Notes: generated by a model not told the origin, from the sequence alone. Positions 32,614-47,502 are shown, counted from the first letter of the stretch. The stretch is 64,000 nucleotides of DNA from Archegozetes longisetosus (GCA_018873245.2 JAEMBT020000009.1:10865112-10929111); one strand, 5' to 3'. A program made the numbers and translations.

Positions 32614-34723
32614 TTATCCAATTGGCAGCATCTGATAAACAATAGAATCTTCTTTGCGTCTGAAGTAAACGCACGAAAGGAAGAGTAACGTCATTACACC
32701 AAAGGTTATCAACGATCCAAACAAATACGACAATATCACTGCAAATGCAATTTATGTCAATTTAAACGTTCAAGTCATCACAAAATTGCGACAATAACTC
32801 AATTATACTTAAAAATGTACGGATCGAGTCAAATATCTTATCATTAAATACCTGTATCTGTACTAACTGATTGCTCATCATTACGACATTCATGTTTCCA
32901 ATTATTAGGTATCAATTGTTCGATAGAGTGCAAGAATTGTCCCAAATGGCATTCGTTGTTATTATTTAAACAATTAGGGAGTTGTAGCAAATAAGGCTTT
33001 TCTGACTCAGTCTCGTTCAAGTAATACACCTGAACGATATGATCCTTATTTATTTCATGTAATTCGATAAAAATAGCAGAACCTATTCATAAACAAGTCA
33101 AGTCATGATGAGTGGATTCGTTAGCAACTTAAGTGATCATACCAAATGGCGGTGATCTCATATTAAACACATTAAGAGCGTTGAGGAGAACAGCAATTTG
33201 TGTGTCGTGCTGTAAAATTCAATAACTATTTTAGATTCACTCAATTTAGTTATCAGTATAAATCAGTATAACTCAGATAAGTATTTACAGTCGAATAAAT
33301 ATATAATTTATGGAATGATGAGTTTGTTTCTGAAATCGGAATATCCTTATGTGGAAGAATAGCTTCTTTCATTCGTTTTGCCATATCTTCGAGCAGTAAA
33401 CCTGAAAAATATATAACAGACTTGCAATCAATTCAAATCAATTATTATTAAACAATATTTCTATCAAACTGTACTTCTATTCGCTCACCTGTTCTGAAGC
33501 GTTGAATCAATTTTGTGGAAAAATCAAAATAAAATGTCATATCAGAGATTTGACTCAGACTCTTATAAGTGCTGTCGTCGACCCAACGCGGCAGTCGATA
33601 ATTGTTCTCCTTTTCAATAAGAAGTGTATCGTAAACTTCTTCTGCTGCAATGATATCAGTTATATTCTGACCCGTATTGTCGGATACATATTCCAGAATT
33701 GTCTGAAATTCAAATTTTCATCTATAACACAAGTTTGACTAATAGTTTAAGTGAATTGCAAACCTTTCTCTCTTTAGTATATTGTTGTACAGCAGGAGAC
33801 TTACGAATTCTCGCTATTTCTTCCTCAGCTGCTGGACATATAGACCCAGTGTTTAACATCTAATTACAAAATATGTTTATGAATATTTGTTACTCTGCTC
33901 ATTAAAGACATACTCCGTCAAGAGATCGTGGCTCTGTTTGTATGGGGAACGGTTGCCAAACCTTGCCCAAGTCGTTGTCCCACTGCCATCTGAACAAATA
34001 TAATATTTAGTCCAATTTCAAGAACTAATTATTTTTTAGATACCTTCCATCTGGAGGATAAAGTCCTGCCAACACTAATGAGACACTTTCAAGACATCGA
34101 TCGGCTGCAGAACTTCTAATATGGACTTGGCGAGGAGAGGTTCCCAAAAAGTGCTTATATCTAACACGAACATATTTTCCTAATTTATACATACGATCCT
34201 TTCCTCTCTATTACAGTAAAGAAAATCTAATTAAATCGAGTTATAGTTAACACGATTCAATTATAATACAGGTGTGAGTTGTCCCCAACCGTCCAACCAA
34301 TAGCTCGCATTTCTGTACGGGTCTTTTGGGTAACAGTCAATTGGCGTTCGATCTCCGTGTCTGTGAATCTGTTAGTCATACAAATTAGTAGTTAGTTCTT
34401 AGCAAACTTCTATTCTTTTCATATAAATAACAATCTATTTATGAATAGTTTTGTTGCCAACTCAACGACAATAACAACTTATTATTTATAATAAAAATTG
34501 TTGTCAATCAACACATAAAGCAAATGAATGGATAGACTTTTGTGAGATTCAATTGGTGTGATTTTCCATATTTGTGGTTATGCTCAACAACAATATTACT
34601 AATAAATATATATACAAACCACGAGAACAAGTTTTAGTTTGGAGGTATCATCAGTCGAGGTGTGCGTTGATATACATTTTGTCGATATATTTAATAATAA
34701 TAAAATAATAAATACAAATACAT
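32614..34723 (-). CDS. Membrane-anchored lysosomal/prostatic-type histidine acid phosphatase
   Basis: Ten exons: 34723-34620, 34368-34270, 34207-34044, 33989-33914, 33859-33764, 33702-33489, 33401-33289, 33209-33143, 33082-32852, 32738-32614. All nine introns are GT-AG (54-251 bp) with consistent phases. The product is about 428 residues, the usual size for this family of phosphomonoesterases. R-H-G-D-R-T-P at the start of exon 2 carries the nucleophilic His, H-D-T opens exon 8 and supplies the catalytic acid, and R-S-S-A-A-D-R-C-L-E-S in exon 3 is a family block. The mature domain ends with paired cysteines (L-P-N-C, H-E-C), then one transmembrane helix and a short cytoplasmic tail with Y-Q-M-L, a YxxPhi lysosome/endosome sorting signal like that of ACP2. 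The signal-peptide exon is out of frame by one base with the rest (T4 run at 34702-34705). No intron can explain this because no AG lies between, so an assembly error is likely. Confidence 0.88.
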
Positions 34724-37700
34724 TTTATGTGCTAATCAAACCATTCAATTGTACTACTCTTTTGTTATTCTCATAACTTTCTGATTAATACTTTTATCTA
34801 AATATTGTGTTCATAACTATTTGCTCAATGATTGCCTGTTTTAAGTGTTGCTATCAATTGACGATATGAGGCGTTATTGAGCTGTTCACAAACAGAAACT
34901 TTTTATCTAAATTTAACTCTAGGTTAAAGATTTGAATAATTAATTAGATGTTAGAAACAGATATAATAAACTAAAAACTTGTGTTAACAACATATGAAAA
35001 GCATTAAAGTGACTCATTACTAGTGATTTAAAACAGTAAAACTTGAGTTTAAGCAATGGAGTTATACATAGCAAATAAAGACTTACATTGTATTAGATAT
35101 TAAAAGCATCTAACTGCAAAAGCATCTAACTGCATTTGTCTAACAGGTTCTGCTGTACTACTTTCGAAGCATAGTTTAGAACCTAAAATTCATAAGCCTT
35201 GACCTGGCCTTCACTTTGATAATACTTATAAGAACTAATTCTCTTATAATAACTGTGAGTCTCTTTCATCCAAAAATAAATCAAATGTTTATTCAATAGC
35301 TTTTTAACATTTTTCTAGCACTTTGTTGCTAATACTTAACTATAATTTATAAGAATATTTCAAATTGTTGAGCTAAAAGTATGAGATTAAACACATTTTA
35401 TTTGAAAGTTTGCCTTTAGACTACTCAGAAAAGTATTCAACGATTTAAGCAATGTTTTACTAATCATAATTTTCATGTTCCAACAATTTGTGTCACAAGT
35501 TTGAATCGTACTGATTTTGATCAATAAAAAACAAGTAAATCGTAAAAAATCCTAATTCAATTCTTGTTTAATCCCTTGACTTGAGTGCTAGTTATGAATA
35601 ACGGTTTTATGTTAATTTTCTCTTACTAACCAAATTTTTTGATTTTTCAAATGTGAAAATGATATGGTTATACAGTTTCAAAAACGACACTTATCTGATA
35701 AACTAAATAAATAAATGGTTCATAGATTTATTCTCAATAATTGAATATTGTTTCATATACAGAAAAAAGTGTTCGTTTCTTGAGCAAAATACACTCATAC
35801 ACTTAATAATGTCTGATAGCAACCATAAGTGGTGCGTTGTGATGCATGCTTTGCATCAGAACATAATATCTTCCGATACGAACAAACCCATAGAATATCT
35901 AATGCAGAATTGTGAGCAAATCTAAAATCAAATTTGGCAATAAATTGATGTGTCTGACAGGAAAGTTGAGATGAACGGTCTCTTGTAGCTACTGCGGATG
36001 ATTAAATTTTCAACCGTAGTCCGTCTAGAGAGACTCATTAATTTGATTGGAAGACTTCATTTTTTGCATCGCTGTTATCATTGAGAAAACACAATAAGTA
36101 TTACACTGTAAAGCAGCCAATACTTATTAGAAACAAGTCTAAACATTAGGGATAAAGGTCTTTATCTTTTTCAAATGGATAATTATTACATGGATTAATG
36201 ACAAACTGCTCGTAGTATTAAAGAGACACCGGTTCATTAATCAGATACCGGTTCAATAATCACTTGGATGGCATATCATCTATTGGTTGCACTGAATTTC
36301 AGCATCAGATCAGACTTTTAATATCGATCGTTTTCGCTAATATTTGCTGCCGACATCGACCCTTACTCTGACCTACTTTTGGTGGACTAGTCGTTAGAAT
36401 CACTGTCAAAGACAGTATAATAGAAACCACTCATAAGTGATGACATGTACAAATATACAGAACGTATATTTGTTGAAAAGTTTTCGTCACTGCTTGACTA
36501 GTATGAAATTATTATGAGTACTAAAAATTCAGTCTTGATTAAGACGAGATAACTAAGTAAAAGATTTATTTATTGACTGGACTTCTCTAAATTAGTTTAA
36601 ATATTTGAAAAACATTTATAATGCTTGAAATTTGGGTCAGTAATAAATCGAGTTTTCAAAGGAATCAATTTGAAAAGTTTTATTTTTTAACTCATTATCT
36701 AGATTGATCTGTTGGGAATCTATCTAAATAAATTTCAAATAATATAGCGAAATATGAGAAAATGCAAATAAACAATAAACTGAAAAATGAATTCAAGTGT
36801 GATATAAACTTATTAAATGAAATTTGACATATACTGGCTTAATATGAATTTTGATTAACTTAATGCATGACTTGTGTGATTCGTTATGCTAGAAGTTGAT
36901 AGGAATATAATGATATGAATTGAACTTGAATTAACTTGAATTAACTTGTGTCAAATTTCTCATTTAACTAATTCCATTGTCAAAACTCAATGAAATACTA
37001 AGATTGCAGCAAAAGGTTGACAACAACTCCATATCTAACATAGAATCGATCTGAAAAAACCGTTGATTACCTTGAATCGAAACTTAATTATGACAAGATG
37101 TTGAGCAGTAAATCTTATTGACTCATTATAATGAAGCGAAGCGAATGAGTTTTAATTTTTTCTATTTTATTACATTCAACCTAACTAGTAATGCAACAAA
37201 AAAATGTTCGCCTGTTCAGTGCTATCAAGTCCCATCTCCTTTGAAATAATACTGAAGACAGAACTTTATAGCACTCACCTGACCAGATGTGCCCTTCAAA
37301 TGACTTTCAAAAGCAATATTCAAAGTTACCAATCGTTGTCAGTCAAATAGCTTGAAGTGATTGAGAAATAATTGAATGAAGAAAAACGATTGAACGGTAT
37401 TTAGAATGAAAATTATTCAAATTAAACAAATAGTATAGAGATGTTGACTACCTATATGTGTATATTAACATTTGGCTGACGACCCAAGGCGAACATACTG
37501 TTAATAAACTTTATCAACTCTAAATCCAACATAACTCTCATTTCTATAAGGCTTAACCTTTGGAACCATACCAATCATTTAGATTTCAAACACTTCTAAT
37601 CGAATCCACAAATATTACAACAGATTTTGTCATTCTTTACAAAATCACTTCTAGTATTTCTAGTGGTATTGAGTCTATTGAATTTAATATTAAATTTACC

Positions 37701-40700
37701 CTTTGATGCCGTTTCCTCTAGAAACACAATACAGAATAATCGATAGCATTCTATTTATATAAATGCCAAAACTCTGTTTCCCGTTGGAACTTTTATGCTG
37801 AAAAATAGGTGAAAGGATTTAACGGCGAAAGTGCTTCTGTGATGCCAAGGATAAACTTCGCTGCAGAGGATGTCATACAGAGCTAAGCCTTTTCAAAGCC
37901 GGATAGTCGCGCTCGGGGGTTAGGGGAAAGAATAACCTTCAACTTTTGAAACCAATCCTAAACGAATAGCTCTGGAACAGCTCTCGAACAGCTCTCCAAC
38001 AACTCTCATACATAGTGATCACTAACCCACCATTCTTTCACAGCACTGCGTTACTTAATGCCTTACATTTAGTATTTCACTCCTGCTCTACTTTTTCCTC
38101 TCCTTTACTTCAGCTCCATTTAATTGGTCTATATTTAGATTTTAAAAAATAAATGGACAACAGGAGAATTACTCTGCACTGTATGCAGTGGAGAATCACT
38201 GATTAGCTATTTCTACATGTTATCTAATTATCTAAAACAGATTTAACTAAAAATTCTCCAGTTCTCTAACTCTTATAAAGATCAATGATTGTTAAATATT
38301 GCGAGATATTTATATTATAAGAAATACTGTTTGCCTAAATTTATCTTTTAGTTGGAGAATTCTTGAGAATCATTTGCTAGTATTTATTTTTTCAGCTTTA
38401 CCAATAAAATCCACTGAGCAAGTAATAAACGAATTAAGGCTTAGATAAATAGTACAATTCAGAAAATTATCAAAAGTCATCCTAAACGCTATGGTATTTC
38501 TTTTATTATTTTCTCAAGATATAGTTGTCTCGTCTGCAAAGTTGATTAGATCCTTTTACAGTTCGGAACATTAAAATGATGCACGGTTTCCATGTCATCC
38601 TCTCTATGGTGCACACTATTTTCTATTCTTAATTTTTAGTTTTATTCCGTTTTTATCTAAAACGATCGAGAATTGAATCTCATGTTACAAGAATTATTAT
38701 GACTATATAAAAGTGTTTGCACAAGAATATATTATTTCTTGTAGTAGTAATGCGTCATTGAGTATTCTTTTTAAGGCAAATTACAAAACATCACGACTTA
38801 CAATAAGTTAGCTATTGAGAAAAACTTCTTTTCATAAAATTAAGTTAAGACTTGCAAACTTAAGTGTGGGCGATCAAAAGATTCAGTTTCAATTCTATCT
38901 TCTTTAGAGATATAGTAAAAAGTCATTTAGTAGATCCATAATTATCTTATTGCTCAGAAACTCCACTTGAAAAATATTGAACATTAAGTTAACTATCTTT
39001 TCGTGTTACTTATTCTGATACTCAAAGTATAATTAGCTTTATATAGAATTATTAATTTTAAATGAAATTATAAAACCAGTTTGAACAATTACGTAACACA
39101 TTTTCTCAACCTAGTCTTGTACTGATCGAATTGATTATTAAACAATCAATATGATGTTGAAAACTTTTCCGATTGCAAAGTTTGTTAGAGTGCAGACAAT
39201 TAGAATCAGTTGCCATATTTGATTACTTGAGAAATGTTATTTGAACTTAACTTAAGTGTTTTATTCCACTTAATATCGTATCGCATAAACATTACAATAA
39301 ATGGCTCAATTGTAAATTTGTTAGCTCAACAAAAACAGTAATAACGATAATAATCAATTTTTCTATCATTACATGTTTTATTGGCAAAATACTCTCAAGT
39401 TCTACAATCGATCATATTGGTCTCTATATTCTATGTCATTATCAGCCAAATCATTCTATTTGAATATTGCTTCAGTCAAATAGTCGAGAGTGCCATCGAG
39501 TGCTATCTCTAATGTAAATTCAATGAGAGATGGCACGAGACAAGACAAATGCTAAATACCATTGAGTAATAATATTATGCTGTTGAAAAAGTTCACTTTT
39601 CAATGGCATCAATTGAACTAGAAAAATATGAAATATTCTACTCATAATAAACATACTCAATATACTACCATTCCTCCTCGAACTATTCTCAATTGTTAAG
39701 TGTGAAATACTTGTCTGAATTTCTCAATTCATTTTTACATGAATACTTTGCAACATTAATGCTCCTTTTATGCCAAGCAGAAAATAATCACCACCAGAGA
39801 CCAAATAAGACCAGAGAAACTCTATATATTAGAGGGCACTATGAATAAGATACTATTCATTTTTTATAATGTATATAAAATTATTTTTAAAATTAACTTA
39901 ACAACAACGGTCTCATTATATCAGAGTCATTGTTAATAATATTACAGCAATTTTATTAAGAAAAAAAATTTATTTAAGACTGAATTAACTTTTTTCGTTA
40001 ATGCATTCCTCTCGACCAATAGTTTCATCTTGTCATTCAATACATTGTACAATATGTTTAGCAAGAGCTTGCCTCAGACAAAAGTTGAATTATTATATTA
40101 GCAAAAATAATGTTTATGGAATGAAAAAGAGAAGAAGTAGTGGCGACGAAAGAAATCAATACTCCGTTCGGTGTCCTCTCACTGCATCCAAGGACGTGAT
40201 GAAAGTGGAGACAAGCGCAGTGGATGTACATGGTACATTTGGAGCTACATTATATACCAATAGTACAGTCAAGCGCACTGTATCTGCATGCTATATTTCC
40301 AGCCATTCTATATACCAATAACACAGTCAAGTCTCACTCCGTACACACTAATGCTAATTTTGCTCTTCTTCTATGTTTCATTTTCAACTATTCTACAGAC
40401 CTACTCACCAAATGATCGACTATACGTCTAGAATTACTATATTTATCTAAAGTAAGTCACTTGAAATTTTATAAATAATTTTTCTATTCACACTCTCTAT
40501 TAATTCAATTTACTATTGCTTAGAACTGAGTACTTTTCTTACTCGAATTTTTCACTAACATAAATCAAAATTTACTTTTTTGGAAAAATTTTTCTCTCAG
40601 ATCTGTGAAGTTTTAGGGCATGAATGTTTGAAATGTTTATTAGAGCTGATAGTGTGTTATTTATTATCATTGCCAGCGTTCTGTAATAATAGTTTAGGCA

Positions 40701-41461
40701 TTTTTTTGTTGCTCTAATTTTTACGTTCACTAAATTTGAGATAAATAAATTACATGTTTGTCAGAATTGCATTTCAATCAATTCTGAAACTCTATTTTTC
40801 AATCATTCAATCCATAAATTAATCGAATCCCTTTAATTTGTAAAAGTAATCTCTCAAGATAACAGTATTTTACGCTAGCTGTTGATAGATATTTGACTTA
40901 GATCTTGCTGAACGATTTTATGGTTGATTTAATACATCATTCCTTGATGTCTAAGTTGAAGAAGCATGCCAGAATTATACATCGAATAATTTTCCTCAGA
41001 ATATTCAGTAAATAAAAATAATTCTTATTCGTAATTATTCACAATTTCAGTAAGGTTTTCAATCGAGTTTTACTGAAATCTATAAAACTGCTAACAAGAA
41101 AGAAAGATAAATCGATAAGTCGAAATTATATTTCATTTCGTTATTGTTTTTCTATCAAGATTATAAACAAAATTCACCAGAGTATTAGATGAGAGCCTCA
41201 TTCAGTTCGCAATATGCAATCTTTTCAATCATGAGTCCATTGCCCTATTTATTCTATATTACTATGCTGTAGGTTTCCAGTGGTTTCAATTATTTCTCAA
41301 TGAAAACCATGAAAACCATATTAAACGTAAGAAACCATTTTTCTGGTCTTCAAAGCAAAATTTTAAGTAAATATATAGTATTGACAAATGAGTTGTACTT
41401 TAATTTTGGTTCGAGTTCATTCGCGATTTATCCGACAGCGTTGGCTGTATAGAAACCAGAA
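34724..41461. other. Gene-free region, part 1
   Basis: No confident gene. Contents are one miniature element (35815-35993) and AT-rich unique sequence. At about 37822-37912 (+) a short open stretch encodes a Cys-rich segment (R-K-C-F-C-D-A-K-D-K-L-R-C-R-G-C-H) that could be a zinc-binding exon relic; nothing around it extends it. A 106-codon frame at 40001-40321 overlaps locally repeated TATACCAATA-ACAGTCAAG sequence and is not convincing. Confidence 0.4.
35815..35993. mobile_element. 188-bp MITE family, copy 1
   Basis: Begins GATAGCAACCATAAGTGGTG and includes TGATGCATGCTTTGCATCAG; ends near a degenerate GTAGCTACT. Two relatives lie at 48526-48716 and 59219-59405. Confidence 0.6.
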
Positions 41462-41625
41462 TACAGTAGTACCACGATATAGTGAATGGCGGACAACTGA
41501 TAATTGAAACTGACTACAATGAGGTTTGACTATAAAAAGATAAATATGTGGCGGGAACAGACTACTAGATTGACTAAAATAAGGATTCATTATAAGGAGG
41601 TTAGCTATGTTGAGGTATTACTGTA
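41462..41625. mobile_element. Pogo-like miniature element
   Basis: TA-flanked, left tip CAGTAGTACCACGATATAGT, right tip GTTGAGGTATTACTG. The internal TTCATTATAAGGAGG echoes other copies of the family. About 160 bases, non-coding. Confidence 0.6.
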
Positions 41626-42833
41626 AAAACGTACCGTGTAATGAAAGTTTGCCTGCATGACATTGGACTAATCCCTGTTTGCTACCCCAATTGGATGAGA
41701 TCTCCTGCGGCTAAAAAATGTCAATTTCCATCCAATAAATGAGAGTCGATGGAAGTTAAGATGATATGATAGCTTAATTTAATAATACATAATAATAAGA
41801 ATAGAATAAATTGAATTGTTCTAAGAAAAATAAGTTGCCTTATATTTCTTAATAAACTCAATAAATGAGTTATATGGTGATGAACAACTTTCATTTATTT
41901 ATTGCTCTTTTATTTCTTGCTTCTAGTCTTAGCTTTACTCAGTCATTGGATTTATATGATTCTGACTATGCCTTTTAGAAGACATTTTAGGTTTCAGTAG
42001 ACTATATCGTTTGTCTGTTATTATTTTAGTTAATATATTCACAATATAAGAGCATAAGAATATGTAACACAATATTAAAGCTTAATATTTCATATGTGAA
42101 ATCCTGTGAAACAATTCGATTTTGATATTCTGAATCGCGTGCATCCTATTCAAACTGTTAAAATGCTTATCTATGTCGAACAATGCCAAATCTATTTCAG
42201 ATAGATTAATTGAGTTTAAATCATTAAATCATTATTGCATGCTTGTTTCTCAGGATACAACCTGAACTGTCTGCAATTTGAAAACCTCTACCAAATTGTC
42301 TGTAATTTTAATATTACTGATAAGGTTGCTATTTAAGTAAGAATCTAATTTTTTGAGCCAACGACAACACAAGCAATACCGTAATGAATAAACAGTTAGT
42401 CGAATATTGAGCATAACTTATTAATTTGTAGATAAGATTTCCTATTATACAAAAGTGAAGCCATAAAGTAGAAGAGAGGGGGCTATTGCATAGCAATCCT
42501 ATTCTTATCAGTGCTATACATAGATGTATTCGAGTTGAGCGTTAAGAGCATATACTCCAAGTTGCCATAGCATAGTCATAGAGCAGGTTCAATGTCTTGT
42601 TGCGCGCAGACCTACGCACGCTTCTATTCAATAACCTTGAGTCCAAGTCTCTATCGATCAGTTTATTGCTTCTTTCCATTCGCCAATTCAATTTTCTATA
42701 ACTTATACTAAATAAAATCATTGCCAAAATACCATTTAAACTTATATCATTTAATAGGCGCTTCATTTGAATATTTACACACAAACCCGTTTGTTGTAAA
42801 CGCCATTGTGGAGAATACCCACTTATAATGAAT

Positions 42834-42892
42834 GAATCCCGTCTCGTGAATCCCGTCTCGTGAATCCCGTCTCATAAATCCCGTCTCATGGA
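42834..42892. repeat. Minisatellite, 14-15-bp unit x 4
   Basis: Unit GAATCCCGTCTCGT, the last two copies with A substitutions. Confidence 0.85.
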
Positions 42893-43456
42893 TTCCATAC
42901 TCAATTTAGAGTTATAGCAAATACCAACTCATAACCTCCTAGACTACATTAACCCGTCCATTATAAACGAGTCAGGGTGTATTGTGACTGATTAGAATAA
43001 AATGTCCTTTAACTTATATTTGACTTGAGAGTTATAATTTTACAGCATCATTACAATACAACTAATGATTTCTGTCAGCCAAAATAAGATTAATCTAATC
43101 TCTTAGATCTACATATATGATTGATTTCAATTGTAATATGTATAACCACAGGAAAAGTCAAATTGGTATTTTGCTAGCACATATTCACTACTACATAGAT
43201 ACTTAGCTACACGTTTTCATTTAAATTACCGCTAATCAAATTAAATATGAATGAATTAATTCTTATGTTCTGTCTTATTCCGACTACTTGTTAATCAAAC
43301 ACGTCTAACACGAAAACTGCATTCTCAGCATTAATCTAGTAATCTATATTGAAACTACATTATTCACTATACTATACAATTATGCTCATTCTACTCAAAC
43401 AGACTAACAACTGTTTTATAACTCTAAGAAGTTTTCACTAATTTTATTATTCTCAT

Positions 43457-43501
43457 GCTGAACATTTGCTGAACATTTGCTCAGCATTTGCTCAACATTT
43501 G
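43457..43501. repeat. Minisatellite, 11-bp unit x 4
   Basis: Unit GCTGAACATTT and variants with C for G. Confidence 0.85.
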
Positions 43502-46500
43502 TTTACGTATTAGCTTTCAAGTTGAAAGTCTTATCTCAAATATGAGGTCATTTAATTTATTTAGTTTTGATTAATAACTAAAGTGATTATAATTTAATAC
43601 TAAAGTCATTTAATGAAAATATGATGTGAAGCCAAGCCCTTGGAAAGTCCTTCAAAATTTCAAAGTCTCTTTAGAATTAGATAACTTAAATATGAACTCT
43701 AGTATGATTTTCAAAGAATCCCTACCATTCATTTATTATTATTTTTGTTTTTCATAAAAACACTCATTTGTCTAATTGAGTTATTACCTAAATGTAACTC
43801 CAGTTCATTCTCTAGGAGTACTTGTTTTTTATTCAAATTTTAGACCTTTTCTTATTTCAATTTTACACTTTTTTAACGGGTAATGATCCGCTACTTTGAG
43901 CTCCACTATTTCTAATAATATTGTTTAGAAGTATTCAAATTTGCAACTAAAGCGCAACGTATACGATACCAGACTGTGTCAGCTTTCCTTAATTTCAATT
44001 TTCTAATTATAGCAAAAGTTTTCATATGCGTCACCAAAAGCACTTCGTTTTGTTGTACTCCTCTATTATTTTTTTTTAAATTTAAACTTAAAGTGCTAAA
44101 AATTGTTGTGGAGGATGAAAATAGGAGAAGTAGTCTCTCTATCAATGTGATAAATTGAATTTCTGAAGGCTAAAACTAATTTTAAATGATTTATAAACAT
44201 AGAGATAAATATATAAAGATATGTTTTAATCAAAGCTTCTCAAACTATGGACCCCTATTGAGCTTTTCAGAGAAAGTATAAGCACAGAAAAGGCTTTATA
44301 TGCATTGATCATTCAATTTAAGAAGTTGAAATAGCACTTGAACCAGTAGCCAGGTAATTTTGGGTGACAGCTTTTCTCATATTTAATGCGCTACCAATAG
44401 TCGGGTCTACAGGTCTAGATTAGATACTGATTTTAGACACTGATTTTATCACTTCTACGCATCAACACTTTCCACCACCTTAATGTAATTCTTGGATTCA
44501 AATCACGAATCAACTCAAAATCGTCTTAGAACTCAAACTCATAATCATATCATAAAGTATATGCTTTAAAGTTGAAAGTGCTTTTCAGATAACTTTTCAC
44601 TGATCTTATGATGCAATGTGTTTTCAAGAATATTATCACCAAATTATTGTTTATTTAATGAATTGCTTCACATTCTATAAGTCGATTGAGTGAAAATGAC
44701 TAATTAGACAACTTCTCATTTATTTCTTATCGTCTATTTATGAGACTTAAGTCAGTAAACCTTGATTTAAATCTTGATTTCGGGTAAGTATATCTCAACG
44801 ACTAGTTGTTTAATGTCTAATTCTAGCACTTTAAACTCCATCATAAAATTAGTCAAATTATGGTGTTTGGGTCATTTGTTGATAAGGAAAATTGTCAAAC
44901 ATTATAAAATTGCAAGAGATAGGCTATATTATTTATTTGCAACTCATAATTCATTGGATTTTAACCAATTTGAAGACTTGGCGTTAAGGTCTGAAAGTTA
45001 AGCTCTGAAAGTCAAGCTCTGAAAGTCTGTTTTAGTACAGATTCTATAAAACTCCCACATGAGCGAGATTTGTTACGATTAGTAATATGTAGGACTCATA
45101 TGATGAATTTGTGGGCGATATGTTGTAGAAAATGAACAATTTTGCAGATAATAATAGTACCACTATATCATCTTAATCTATACAATAAACGTAGTTTATC
45201 TAATTAAACATTTAATAATTTATTAAACGTAACAATAACTTATCAAACAACTGCTTCTTTGTAAACACTATTGCCTTTGTGAACAACTAACTCTCTTAGT
45301 CTTACTTAACTGGTCCACAAATTTGCCTTTTGTTTGACTGACGATTCTTTAAATCAATAACTAATTCCTATGAAGGATAGTAAATCTAATAGTTAGGAGT
45401 TGAATTTTCATTTGTGTTGACCTGACAATTCTACTCATTAATAGAGTCTGTTTTGTGCTGAAAAGCATTAAGTATTGGTTTAAAATGAGCGTAAACATAT
45501 GTTTTAAAAAGTTAGTATAAAGGTATCAATTATTATGCAGTATGTGAGACTTGTGTTTAAAATGGCTCATAACTATCTATTGAACTTAATATAACAAGAG
45601 ATTGTAAATAACACCACACATTATCTTCATATTTATGCAACTCGTTTGGTTTACGTAATGTTTTAAGTAAATATTAATAAATGATTCATAGAATTGCTCT
45701 GATCATTGAGTTTACTATGAATGCAAGTTTTATAAGATTACATTAATGATAAAATAATCTATTTTTCTACCTAATACTACCTTTGTTTTATTATTTGAAT
45801 GTTTTTTTAACCTAATTAACCATTCATATATTCTAGGATGGTGCTAATCAATGTAAGTTTGAAAGTCAATTACCCGTTACTATTATAGCTAACTTATAAT
45901 TTCTTATGCTTACTTTGCTTTAAATCAGTTCTACTTTGAAATTAAGATAAATATTACTAATAATGATGGCTTGTTTGAAGCCTACAGCCAAATTATGCTC
46001 AACTAAGGGCTCGTAAATAATGCCGAAATGCTGATTTCGATTTAAATTAGTTTAATTGATTAGATGATTTTCGCAAATTTTGAAATGTATTTAATGGGAT
46101 AAACAATCAAATATGAATATATAGCTTTTTAATTATAACGAAATACTTTTTAAATTGTTATCATCATTATAATTAAGCTTAAAGGAAACTCATTATTGAG
46201 CCCAATATCCACTTAAATAACTTATAATTGTTTACAATTAGATACGCGTTTAGATTTTCAATCAACACTAAGCTATAATTGCTGGATCACTAAGTTATGC
46301 AGTGCTTCTATGCTATTTTCTTATTCTTTTTCCCTTTGGTTCAATTCATTTTTGGTGCTGATTTTCAGTCTAGTTTACCATCAATTAGATATTGAAAAAT
46401 GTTCAAATCTATCATTCTGTTGATGACAGTCTTAACAGAAATGAACACCTAAAATCTTTTTAACTTTTGCCAACTTAGCCATCAGATTATTTAGTTAACT

Positions 46501-46794
46501 TTCTGTTAAGGCAATTTGTTCAGTTACATAATCGTAGTTGCATCGATGCATTAGTTATACACTCACCCCTCGTTATATTGAACAGTCTAATGCACTAGAA
46601 ATCGATTGGCTATAGCAGTAGTTTATTATATTGGATGTGGTATAGTCTGCAAACGAAATAATTTGCCAAAGAGTCAATATTATAGCTTTATGTTCATTAT
46701 ATACCACTTCATTATATATCATTTCATAATAGAAAGAACTGACTGTATCGATAAAATTAAAGGTTTTATTATTAAAAACGTTGCGTAATTCTGA

Positions 46795-46845
46795 AAGTTT
46801 ACGGCTTTAAAAACTGCATAATTCTGAAAGTTTACGACTTTAAAA
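46795..46845. repeat. Short tandem duplication, about 28 bp x 2
   Basis: AATTCTGAAAGTTTACGGCT and AATTCTGAAAGTTTACGACT with following TTAAAAAC. A related GCTCTGAAAGT array (three copies) occurs at 44993-45027. Confidence 0.7.
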
Positions 46846-47092
46846 ACCAGATATACACGACAATTGTTGCGAAACTGAGTGCATTGCATTTAACTTTCAC
46901 AGCGTTAATATTCTCTAATATAATAGAACAAATGTTCTTTTATTCTAAACAATAATATGCCTATTTTAGCAGTCAAACATTTAATGTTAAAATTCATTCA
47001 ATCATTGTTATAACTATTGCACTGCTATATGTGTGTAAAGAAGTAGACAAAAAATCAATAGATAAATGTTAGAGGAATTAGTTTGTGTGTGT

Positions 47093-47096
<4 letters not shown>

Positions 47097-47133
<37 letters not shown>

Positions 47134-47134
47134 C
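47097..47134. repeat. (GT)n-(GA)n microsatellite
   Basis: A TGTGTG run changes directly into a GAGAGA run of about 13 units. Confidence 0.95.
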
Positions 47135-47477
47135 ACTCTACTCGTCAAATCCTGAATGGCTGAATGTGGTGAAAGAGCTGACATGCATTGGATTGTGTGC
47201 TACATTCATATATTGTGCGCTGACTTGTTCTGAAAGTGAATTTCGAACTGCAATAAAATAAGGCCTTGACCTGGTTTCATGTCACTCTTTACCACTCTTT
47301 GCCACTCTTTGCAACTCTCTGCAGCTCTTCATTATGAACTGTTTGTCTTCTTATATGCGCAAACTAGTTTTCATTATGATTATAATAATGCATAACATTC
47401 ACGCTGTGTTAATAATAATAATTTACTTCTATTATTGTTTGTCAGGCTTTGGTTAGATTTTTTTCAGTACGCTCTCA

Positions 47478-47502
47478 GTACTTCTTCTTCTTCTTCTTCT
47501 TC
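47478..47502. repeat. (CTT)n microsatellite
   Basis: About eight tandem CTT units. Confidence 0.9.

Larger units (their letters stand above)
41626..47096. other. Gene-free region, part 2
   Basis: AT-rich, with small minisatellites only. Several frames of 60-80 codons occur (for example 42542-42784 minus and 44774-45001 plus), but none shows a recognisable domain, initiation context or splice structure that would justify calling a gene. Confidence 0.35.

Noticed and set aside
37822-37912. Cys-rich zinc-knuckle-like open stretch
   Set aside because: About 27 residues, no extension, no splice sites that link it to anything; kept only as a remark.
40001-40321. 106-codon plus frame
   Set aside because: Passes through locally duplicated sequence; no domain, no splice structure.
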